This document shows positions 49,115 through 59,700 of a DNA stretch of 64,000 bases, in pieces. Position 1 is the stretch's first letter; each line of letters opens with the position of its first letter. Below the pieces are notes generated by a model. It did not search any database. It had not been told where the DNA came from and saw nothing but the letters and a program-made list of their open reading frames with translations. A program made the translations under genes and the position numbers. Origin of the DNA: Stachybotrys elegans (taxonomy: Eukaryota > Ascomycota > Sordariomycetes > Hypocreales > Stachybotryaceae); assembly GCA_020746835.1 (NCBI GenBank), contig JAGPNK010000010.1, forward strand, positions 1,674,001 through 1,738,000, in the 5' to 3' direction.

Positions 49115-49595
49115 TACGGATACCTCTCAGGTCGTCTCAGTCATTTACTCTCCGTACTGCGCCTCTTGTCCACTGTCCCTGCAAGTCCCTCGCCCATCCA
49201 TCCTCCGTCATTCAACAACCCAGCCAGCCCATCTTTAATCATCCCGTCAACCACGACGCTTATCCGCTCACACAGCGACCCTTTGGCTCGCACACGCACA
49301 CGCACGGCCTGCCTGTCTGCTCCCACGCCGTATTCATCCATCGCGTGCAACACGCGTCGCCGATCGCTGGCTGTGCAGCCTCCATCTCCATCGCCTTTTC
49401 AAATTGCCCGTGCCCGACTGACACAACTTCTCGTCGCCGTCGCCCCGTGTCGCATGTTCCCCGACGTAAACGAGCACCACGAGCACCAGCGCCCGTAAAA
49501 CATCATCAGATCAACGGCGACGGAGGGATTGCAGAGGGCAGAAGGAGACCATCGAGGGTCCCATCCGCTCCTCTTGCCACGAGATTGAGCAAGCA

Positions 49596-52546
49596 ATGGC
49601 CGACGATGTCAAGAAGTCCGCGACCGGCTCTATAGCCGAGGTGTCGGAGAAGGAGCAGGAAAAGCCCCCCAACAACTCACAGACCCTACGACCGCAACCC
49701 GAATCCAATTCTAGCGTCATGGTAAGTCGATGATGACTGTCCACCACCACGAACCCCCATCGTACTGTCCCAGGGCCAATACGGACACCGAGCAGGCAGG
49801 GAAAGGAAACTTGGAAAACAAGAGCGACCAGCATCTGCTGCCGTTGTGGCTGTCCAGTCTCCTCTCCCTCCCCCTCTCATTTCCCCCACCGGATTCCGTC
49901 AGGCTCTTGAAAATATCTGACTTGAACACCAGGATGACAACGATGCCACCCTTGAGGGCAGGGAGAAGCCATTTTCGTATGACGAGGATGACCTAGGCGC
50001 CGACGTCTTCCCCGACACGCAGTCCACCGAGCACGAACTCAACGTCACCGAAGATGACCTCCTCGAAGCCAAGGAGCTTGCTGCTCAGTACACCCTCGAC
50101 GAGGTCCGCGAGATCATGATTCGCATCCACCGAATTCACGAGACGGACCCCAACTTCCCCACCACCATCATCCAGAAGATCAAGGCCTTCCTCGAGAATG
50201 AGTCTGTCTTCTCCGAACCCCACCGTCATCACCACTTGATCCAGCAGATGAAGCTCGAGGCCGCTCTCGTCACCAACAACAGCCCCTATGCCGAGGTCCG
50301 CGCCGTCGTGAGCAACAAGGACGACGTTACCGTCCCCTCGTCTACCATCCGCTCCTGGGCCATTGGCTTGGCCTTCTCCGTCATACTCGCCTTCGTCAAC
50401 CAGCTGTTTGACATTCGCCAGCCCGCGATTCGTGTCATGGCAAACGTAGCCCAGCTGCTGGCATACCCCGTGGGAAAGGCCGCCGAGAACTGGTTGCCCG
50501 ACTGGGGCTTCACCCTCTTTGGAATCCGCCATTCGCTCAACCCGGGTCCCTTTTCCAAGAAGGAGCATATGCTCATCACCATAATGGCCAATGTCGCATA
50601 CAACACCCCCTACACCAACTACATCATCTGGGTTCAGTACATGCCGCAGTACTTTAATCAGCCATATGCCTCCCACGTTGCCTACCAGATCTTAATCGCT
50701 TTGGCCACCAACTTCATCGGCTTCGGTATAGCCGGCATCATCCGCCGCTTCATCGTGTACCCGACATACTGCGTCTGGCCCGCCACGCTCGTCACCATCG
50801 CTCTCAACGCTGCTTTCCACACGGGCGTCAACCCCGCAGTCGATGGCCCTTTCAACCGCACCTGGCGCATCTCGCGTATTCGCTTCTTCTACCTGATGTT
50901 CGGAGCCATGTTCGTCTGGTTCTGGTTCCCCAACTACATCTGGAAGGGGCTTTCTCGCTTTAGCTGGATGTCCTGGATCGACCCCGACAACCTGAATCTC
51001 AACATCATTACCGGCTTCAACAACGGATTGGGACTGAACCCTTTCCCCACCTGGGACTGGAACGTCCTGCTCTGGGATTCTGCCGATCCCCTCATGGTTC
51101 CCTTCTTCAGTACTCTCAATCGGTTCCTCGGTGTCTTTGCCTCCTTCTGGGTCGTTCTTGGTTTCTGGTACGGTAACATCTACAACACTTCCTACCTGCC
51201 CATCAACACAAACCGGGTATACGACCACTTCGGACAGCTCTACAATATCAGCAAGGCAGTCGACGATCGCGGCCACTTCAACCAGGTCGAATACCAGGAG
51301 TACTCACCTCCCTTCCTTGGCGCTGGAAACATTGTCATCTACATGTTCTTCTTTGGCGTATACACTTCCACGCTCACCTATGCTGTCCTGTATCATCGCC
51401 ACGAGATTGCCATGGGCTTCAAGGCTCTCCTCAACAGTTTCCGCCGAAAGACCCATATTGTTGAGGAACACACCCTCGATGTCCACAACCGCTTGATGAA
51501 GGCCTACGACGAGGCGCCCGAGTGGTGGTATTTCATCTGCCTGCTGGTGGCTATTGGCTTTGGATTGGCTGCTATTCTTGGCTGGGAGACGCACACGACT
51601 CCTGGCGTCATCTTCTACGGCCTCCTCCTCTGCTGCTTCTTCGTCATTCCTGTCGGTATCATCAAGGCAATGACTGGCATCGAGGTAACGCTCAATGTCC
51701 TGGCCGAGTTTATCGGTGGATCCTTTGTTGAAGGCAACGCCCTCGCCATGAATTACTTCAAGTCCTTTGGGTACGTTACGTGCGCACATGCCATCGGCTT
51801 CTGCAACGACTTAAAGCTCGCCCACTATGCAAAGATCCCACCGCGCCAGACCTTCTTCGCCCAGATGGTGGCCACCTTTGTTAGCAGCTGTGTTTGCATT
51901 GGTGTCCTCAACTTCCAGCTGAGGCAGATCGAGGGTGTATGCACTCCTGATGCGCGCTACATGCTCACCTGCCCAGGAGTCAACACCTTCTTCACTGCCT
52001 CTGTGCTGTGGGGAACTGTCGGCCCTACCAGAGTATTTGGCCACAACGGCCACTACACGGAAACGCTGATTGGCTTCCCACTTGGCGTCGTCATTGTCGT
52101 CGTCTTCTACTTGCTCAGCAAGAAGTTCCCCAAGTGGACATGGCTCCGCCAGATTCACCCCGTGGCCATCATGTACGGCGGCATCGTCTGGGCTCCTTAC
52201 AACATGTCTTATGTCTGGCCCTCAGTGCCTATCGCCTACCTGTCGTGGATCTACCTCAAGTCTCGCTACCTAGGCTTGTGGTCCAAGGTATGTACCAAGC
52301 CTTCGCGGATGCTGTCATTGACATTTACTAACTGTGATTCAGTACAACTTCGTCCTCTCCGCGGCTTGGTCCTGCGGCATTGCCATCGCCGGCATCCTCA
52401 TCTTCTTCTGCCTCCAGTACCCCGAGGTCGAGTTCAACTGGTGGGGCAACACGCGTGCCGAGGTTGGATGCGAAGACGAGCCATGCACGGCCAGGGTGCT
52501 TCCGCCTGGCGAATACTTCGGACCCAGGCTTGGTGAATTCCAATGA
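49596..52546 (+). CDS. OPT-family oligopeptide transporter
   Basis: Three exons: 49596-49721, 49933-52287 and 52343-52546, with introns of 211 and 55 nt; the second has a TACTAAC branch site. The product is 894 aa. A hydrophilic acidic N-terminus of about 180 residues precedes many hydrophobic segments (roughly 12-16 membrane spans, as in the family). The family signatures are present: NPGPFSKKEHM at about 245-255 and KIPPRQTFFAQM at about 676. The C-terminus FNWWGNTRAEVGCEDEPC...LPPGEYFGPRLGEF closely follows that of fungal OPT proteins. It is a proton-coupled plasma-membrane importer of small peptides (tetra- and pentapeptides), glutathione or related compounds. The ATG at 49596 is supported by in-frame splicing to the conserved FSYDEDDLGADVFPDTQ block. 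It converges with the NRPS gene, with 1.24 kb between the two stop codons. Confidence 0.95.
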
Positions 52547-53786
52547 CGGCATTAAAGACATGATTGTGATTTATGTTTTGGTTTCTCGGTTTCCTCGGGG
52601 TTAAAAGACTGGGGGCTTATATGCGATGGGACACTTTGTTTCTTGATTTTTTTTTTTTTCCTCATCAGAGGGCAAAGGTAGCTTCACAACAGCCAGCCTT
52701 CCTCTTACCGGTGTCATGTCGTTACGGACTTGGGATAAGCCAGGAAAGGGTCTCGGGATATTGGACTTTGGCTTTCTAAGCGGTTTTTGTTTTTCTGTAC
52801 ATGTTTCCTAGCTGATGTTGCTCTCTCCGCCTCTTGTCTTACTGCCGTTCCATCCTCAACCCACAAACAGGGAACGGCAAGCTGGAATTTATATACCCCC
52901 CTTACACCAAAATTTCTCCCCTTCGCTATACAGCCATGCGCGCGGAAGGACACAGGATGCGACTGAAACAGGCAGGAAAGCGTAGCATATCATATTTCAT
53001 AATATACAAACGTCGACTCAACAGTCTTTCGCACTAGATGGCTAACGTGAATGCCGTGAATGCTGGTATCTAGGAAGACTCAGGGTCATGTTATGTTTGA
53101 GACTACATGGTGACGTAGGTATATATAGAGCAGCTGCCGCGCGCGCCGGCTGCTCAAGAATAACATAATGCGCTTTTGTGTGTGTGTGCATAGGAGCGCA
53201 ACGAGGAGCCAAGCTCTGAGCGGTTTCCTAGAGGAGCCCCCCCCCCCCCCCCCCCCCCCTTCTTTCTTCCCCCCTCCATCAAAAGTGGCAAGAAATAGGA
53301 CAAAAACAGGGAATAAACCAGGTCCAAACCCGCTCCCCGCTGATAACCCAAAAAGGAAGAAGACAATAAGAATGATGATATATGCATAAAAACGAAGAAG
53401 CGCAATATGGCCTGCCTGGGTAAAACTCTTTCCGTCAATGACTACTGACTTGGGTCCAGGGCGCTCACCCCTCCACCCCACCCCGTCTTTTCAAGAACAA
53501 GGCGGTAGGAAGAAGGGGCAAGAAAGAAAGAAAGAAAGAAGCAAATTCCAAACTCGGCATAAATCCTCCAATGGTGGGAAAACGCCAATCATCAACGTAA
53601 AAGGACGCGGTAGGTGGTGGTAAATGGGGCTGGTAGATGGCATGAGCACGTGGGGAAGGTAGAGAGAACTCGCTGGTTGTGTGGCATGACATGGCGGTCG
53701 TGTTATACATGGGTCTGGTCGTAGAAAATGTCTAAAAGGGGGTGGGAAAGAGGAAAGACGAGAAGAGGTTGTATTGGTTGATCATT
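52547..53786. other. convergent 3' intergenic region between OPT and NRPS genes
   Basis: Contains the 3' flanks of two convergent genes, a T-rich stretch (about 52647-52660) after the OPT stop, and a C23 run at 53237-53259. No coding sequence is supported. Confidence 0.55.
53237..53259. repeat. C23 homopolymer
   Basis: Twenty-three consecutive C on the plus strand (G23 on the strand transcribed for the NRPS), about 530 bases beyond the NRPS stop codon. Confidence 0.85.
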
Positions 53787-56700
53787 TTAGTGAAAGGGCG
53801 TGCGCATTGGAGATACAGGGATAGGGCTGTCGTTGCCAGAAGCAGCGGCGGCGGCAGCAGCGGCAGCCATGACGGCACGGCGTTCGTCCATGTTGAGGGT
53901 ATGGTTGGGCACGCTGCCAAAGGTCGTGAGGGGGCTGATAGATTCCATGTCCAAACGATGACTGGGTCCCATCTCGACGGGTGCTGTGGGTGGACGAGCC
54001 TTGTCGTGGTCGTTTGACCGGCGGTGGCTTGACGCGCGGTCACTGGAGCCACGATGGTCGTCTACTGGCTCGTATTCCTCGTGGAGTTCTCGAATCGTAT
54101 CCTTACGTGTGGACTGGTGCTCCGGGGTGGATGGCGATACTACGTCGCGGTTGGAGTTCACCCTGAGCCGCATCCAGTCGCTAGCTTTGTTGTGGAAGTC
54201 CCGGACACTTGTGCGGCTCTCCTGATGGCGCAGGCCGCGCCGGATGCTGCGCCAAGGACCTATGGTCGGAGCCCAGATACCGGAGCTGGTGGATAAAGAG
54301 TTGGTGAAGCGTCGCGAGGGTGACTGCAATGCGCCCGCCGAGAACATCTTGGTCGCGAGAAACTCATGCTGCGATGCCATGTTGGGATGCTCGATTATAT
54401 CTTCAGGGATGATCTTGACCTTCTCAAGCCCCTTGAGCTTCAGCTTGGGGATCTCGCGATTGAAGTAGTCAGCAAAGAAATATGCAGTCAGGAGAGAACC
54501 CCAGAGATCGTAGAAGTTAGCTCGCTCGACTTGTGCTTCCGGCACCCCCAGAGCTAGGGGATTCAGGATCTCGGTCCAAGCCGACTGCACAAGATTCTGC
54601 ACAGCAGCCCGTTGATCAGCCGTCAGCATTTGCACGACGGGTGACTTTTCATCCTCGGTGAGTCGCCGTTGCAGTGGTATCTGCGGCGTTGTGCGCTCAA
54701 TGTCGGCAGCCGAGGGAAGCATGGGCTTGTACTGGGAATCGAGGCCAGTCATAGTCTCCAAGGTACCGAGGAGTAGCTTCATGGCGTTTCGTGCGAGCTC
54801 TGTCGATACCCGGCTCTCGGGGTACGTGATGGTGATGTCTACCTTGCTAGGGCCGTTCAAGGTCGAGCACACGTACAAGTCAGGTATGTCCTTGGCCATT
54901 GGTGCAATGAGCTTGTACGTAAATGTCGTGTCGCCCATGTTGAGCGTCGTTGTGCCGTCCATTGGAGCCTGGAATCTATGGTGTACCAAGGAGCTGAATC
55001 TCGTCCAGTACGCCCAGTTGGTGCATTGCTGGACGAGCTCCAGGAAACCTGCCGACTCAAACGGTCGGCTGTAGATCCGTTGCTCCTGGAGAAACTGCAT
55101 CAAGTCTATCGGCCTACTGTTCTTGGGCGGGAAGCCGACGCGCACGGGAATCGTATTGGCCAAGGGGCCGACCAACGAAGTGACATCGATGGTTTCGGGA
55201 AGAGCAATATTGTAGCCATGGATGAGCTCGCCGAAAATCACATCGCTAGTTCCGGAAAGGATGGCCAGAACAGTGGCCCAAGAAGCTTTGAGGATAGTAT
55301 CGAACCCGATGCCGTCAACAGGTTTGATCTTGACACACTCGTATATCGTCTTGGTCTCTAGAACGGGACCACAAGGCTTTGAATGTGGTGTGATTTGCGT
55401 CATCTTGGCGACGCCCGTGAGCTGTTCTTTCCAATACTCCATTCCATCCCTGAAGTTGATGGCATGTGCTGTTCTCATGTAATCGAAGAAGTTAGACTTT
55501 GGCTGAACACTATTCCTGTCATCATAAAGCGAAATCAGGTCTTGTACCAAGAGAGATACTGAAGCCTCGTCAACCTGCGCTGAACTGACGCGCAGAATTA
55601 GGATAGCTTGGTAGGGCGCTTCGACAAGGGTGAACTTGGTAGCAGGTTCGTTCAACTTGAGTTCCAGCTGCTCCTGATCTTGCTGAATCACTTCCTGGCA
55701 TGTAAAATCCAGCCGAGTGAGGGCGCAGCTCTTGCGCTGGAAGGTTGGCTTGAAGGAATCGATAAGGATCTGGTACACGCGGCGATCATGAACCGCAAAG
55801 GCAGTACGAAGAATCGGATGCAGCTTGGTGAGGGCGTTGCAGGCACCCTCGAGCCGTCCGGGCTTGATCGGCCCGTTGAACCGCAAGACCAGGTTCTGTA
55901 TATCGCCCCTAGTCTTGTACAAGCCGAGTTCCAGACTGCGCACCTGCCAGGCGGAGGCCTCCGTCACGTCGAGGATATCGTGCCAATGAACCGTTAGCTG
56001 GGGGCTCAATATATCCTTGATGAACCTGTCGTCAAAACCAGTCACTCTAGTGGGGAGGTTCTTAAGTTCTGAGGCTCCTCGCGAATTGTTGAATGACGAG
56101 TCGGCAGCTGCAATGGCTTGGCACACCTCGGTAAGCGTCATGGCACTGAGAATATCTCGGAGCGAGACAATGAACCCAAACTGCCTACAAGCCACGACCA
56201 TTTTGATGGCGAGATACTTGTCCCCCCCTACGCTCAGAAAGCTGTCGCTGCCTTTTATGTCAATGGGCGTCTTTCCGAGGGTCTGCGCCCATATTCGCCT
56301 CATCATTTCCTCGCCTTGTGTTAGAGGCAAAGGCTTCTCGGCACGCAGTACTTCGGCGGGGTTGGAGACTGTGGATAGGTCCATGAGCTGCGCGTGACTC
56401 AGGTTTGCCAATGTCTTCTGCAGTTTCCGCTTGTTAACCTTGAGAGAGGTCGAGATGGGGAAGTGTTTGAGTGGCACGAATGCAGTGGGGATATGGTGCA
56501 TGGGAACTCGCTTGGAGGGTTCGCGAATGTTGGCCATGGTTGCCTCCACCATCTTCTTGTGCCGAAAAGCCACCTCTTTCATGCTAACTTCGAGTTTATC
56601 AAGAGATGTCGGCCCTTGAAAGACCTGCTCCCCAAGCTCCAGGTACGCGACGAGGACTTGAATCGAGTCGCTTGTTGTGATCATGTCCACAGCGACATCA

Positions 56701-59700
56701 ATCTTTGGGCCAATGCACCGGCGAATGCACTGCTCTACAGCCGTCACGAAGACGGGCAGGCCACCTATCACAATCTCATCCCGCATGCTGGAGATGAACT
56801 GTATGTTTCCATCGTCAAGATAGCGAACACGGTGCCCTGTCTTGAGGTACCGACCTCTAGGCTTCTCGGCTCCCTGGTCGTTGCTGGACACTGCCATGGT
56901 CGGATGGCCTGGATAGAACTTGTGAGGTGTAATGACAGGGCTGTCAATGCCCAGCTCTCCCATTGCTCCAACGGGCATCAATTTCTTGGGGTCGTCTGGA
57001 TTGAGAATCCAGAATCGACCGAGCAGCGGCGGTGGAATGATGCTGGACATGTTGGAGTAGGAGATGTCTGTGACCGAGATGCCCAGAGGACACACATCAG
57101 GTGCACCATACGCAAGCAGAATGGTACGGTTCTCCATCCATGGTCCATAGGTATCTTGGTCTAGACTTCGTGTGCGGAAACAGAGCGTGCGCAAGGCCGG
57201 CACCGTCGACGGCACAATCCTGCGGGCGAGGACCGATGTCATGTAGGACCAAGTCACCTGCATCTGAGCCATGGATGCAGCGAGCTCAGGTATCTTCTCC
57301 TCCTCGTGGGGAATGCACACGCAGCCGCCCTGGTACATGGTTCCCAAGGTTTCTACCAATGCAATGTCACCACTGCAGGCAGAAAGCTGAAATACGCGAC
57401 TGGTATCTTGTATCCCGAGTGCCCGTCCCTGAGCAGCAAAGGCCGAGCATAACGACTTGTGGGTGAAGAATATGCTTCTAGCATTTCCTGTTTTTGACTT
57501 GCTAGGTGTGAAGAAGACGCATGCCGCATGGTCTGGCGTCGGCTCTGTTGCAATGGCGGTCCCTTGTGGAGGAAGGGGAGATAGGAAGATGTCGTTCAAA
57601 ATGTCCGGGCCAATTATGACAGCGCTTGCACCTGCCCAGGCTGCCGTCTCGCTCGCAATGATAATGGAGGGGTTGAGATGGCGCATGCTTGATTCAACGA
57701 TGGATGTATCTTGATGGTCAAGACTGATGAAACATCCGCCTGCCTCCAGGATGGATAGCATGACGACGGGCAGCCATTTGCTCTTCTCCAGAGCAATAGG
57801 AACAGTATAACCGGGTTTCACTCCGACGTTTACCAGATACTTGGATAGCCGGGTGACAAATGTGTCCAGCTGCCGGTAGGTCATGTTGCCGTCCCATGCA
57901 CAGATTGCCTGAGCATCTGGGCGCGATGCGACATGTCTGAATATTTGTTTATGTAGACAGGCCGTTACCTCCTCACCCCGAAGCGTCGATTCTAAATCTC
58001 GGACTACCAGCTGCGCATAGTCGCGATCGGTAAATAGGCTTAGCGAGGATATTGTTTGACGGTCATCCGAATAGAGGACGGCTTTCAATGCTTGCTCAAA
58101 AGTGCCGATGATGTTGTAGGCTTGTGTTGCCGTGAGATGACGGTAGCTGAGGTTCACATGCAGCTGATCGCCGGTGAAGGTGGTTGAGAGAGATATTTTG
58201 CATTCCGACGATCGAGCAGCGGTGATGAGGACGGGGACGAAGCCGCCTTTTGGTGTGTCTTTCTCCGGCTGCTCTTCGTCCATGAAGGAGATGCACGTAT
58301 TGAATAGGTCGTCGCCCTTGAGATTTAAAGCATGCTGTACATCCATGACTGTGAGGTATTGGGGTCCAATGTTGGCACTGAACTCTGCCAAGCTCTGCAA
58401 ACAATCATGGACCGACTGGTCAGGGGACAGATCGACATAGCAAGGAAGGACCGGTGCAAAGCAGCCAACCGCCGCGTCCATGGCCGGTGACAGGTCTTCG
58501 TCGCGTCCCGCGAGTAGGAAGCCGAATGTAACACGGTCCATGCCTACAAAGGCACGCAAGACCAACGCCCAGGCCAGACGAATCGCAATGGACGGTTCTA
58601 CCTGTCGACTCCTGCTGCGACTGTAAAGCTCCGTCCGAGTGACTTCAAGCTGAAAGGATCGTGATTGAAGATTCTCCGGGCACTGAAGTGTCATGGACGG
58701 AAACGTGCAGGGTCTCGCATGCAGCAAGACTTGCTTCCAAGCCTCCAGGTCGGCCGTCTTGTCCTGCCGGTTGATATGTCCAAGGTATCTAGGATTCAGC
58801 GTCTTGTCGATGATGATGGGCTCGCCCATGTACATTTGCCTCAGTTGTCCGATGAGATTGCGTATGCTAATGGGCTATAGACGAGGGTCAGTAAGAGCCA
58901 GCCGGGGTTTGGGGGTGCAACAAGACTTTGAATCCTTTACTTACATCACATATTGCTTGGCTGGCATCGAGCCTCACAAATGTTCTCTTGTCCACTGTAC
59001 AGACAGACAGCCTATGTCGTGGCTGCCCGGGAACGGTCCTCATCGGCGGCAACGCGGCCAAGGTCTCGTCGGGCTTGGCAGAGTCGAGAAACAGCATCGG
59101 AGCTGATATCCTCTTCAGCACAACCTGATCAAACAGGCCGTTCTCGGAAACACTGTCAATGAAGACACTGCGCAACGTTGGGTGCATGGCGCAAAGTTTC
59201 TCCCATGATGAACAAAGACGTGCCTGGTCAAGGCCTCGCACGTCATGAGGTGTCGTGAGCTCGTAAATACTCTGCACATGATAACAATCCATATCTTGAC
59301 TCTGAGCAATGAGGATTTCTTGCTGTATAGGGCTAACGGGGTAGACCGTCTCTATATCGTCCACGCTGTCGAGGGCGAGCTGGGAGAGACGTTCCACCGT
59401 CAGCTTGGTCATGCCCTGATACGAAGCCTTGAGAAGAGGCATGTCGGCCAGAGTAAGCTCAGGCTCCATGGTGCCGAGCCTGGAAATTCCGTCCATGATA
59501 GCCTGCTCGAAATTGCGTATCCAGTTGGCAATGCGATCTTGGTGCTGAGATTTCTTATTAAACAAGACCTCGACACGGGCACCTATGTCGTCGTCGATGA
59601 CGACGGATACCTCAAAGAGTGCAATACGGCCAACCCTAGGGCCAATGTCCGACATGAGCGAGGCATCGTCCCCACCAGGCGCAGCGATCGGCTCGAGCAC

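Larger units (their letters stand above)
44988..49595. other. 4.6-kb region without supported gene, microsatellite-bearing
   Basis: No gene can be supported. Frames at 45573-46120 on the minus strand have mixed composition (for example GPKCPFCCTGF and LVDWRIHVVAGITAALCDG) and might be gene remnants, but no family or splice model is visible. An A16 run lies at 46206-46221 and a long ATGG array at 47348-47438. From about 48900 the plus strand becomes CT-rich and serves as promoter and leader of the OPT gene, including an imperfect GGTTCCTTCCA repeat near 49080-49114. Confidence 0.45.
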
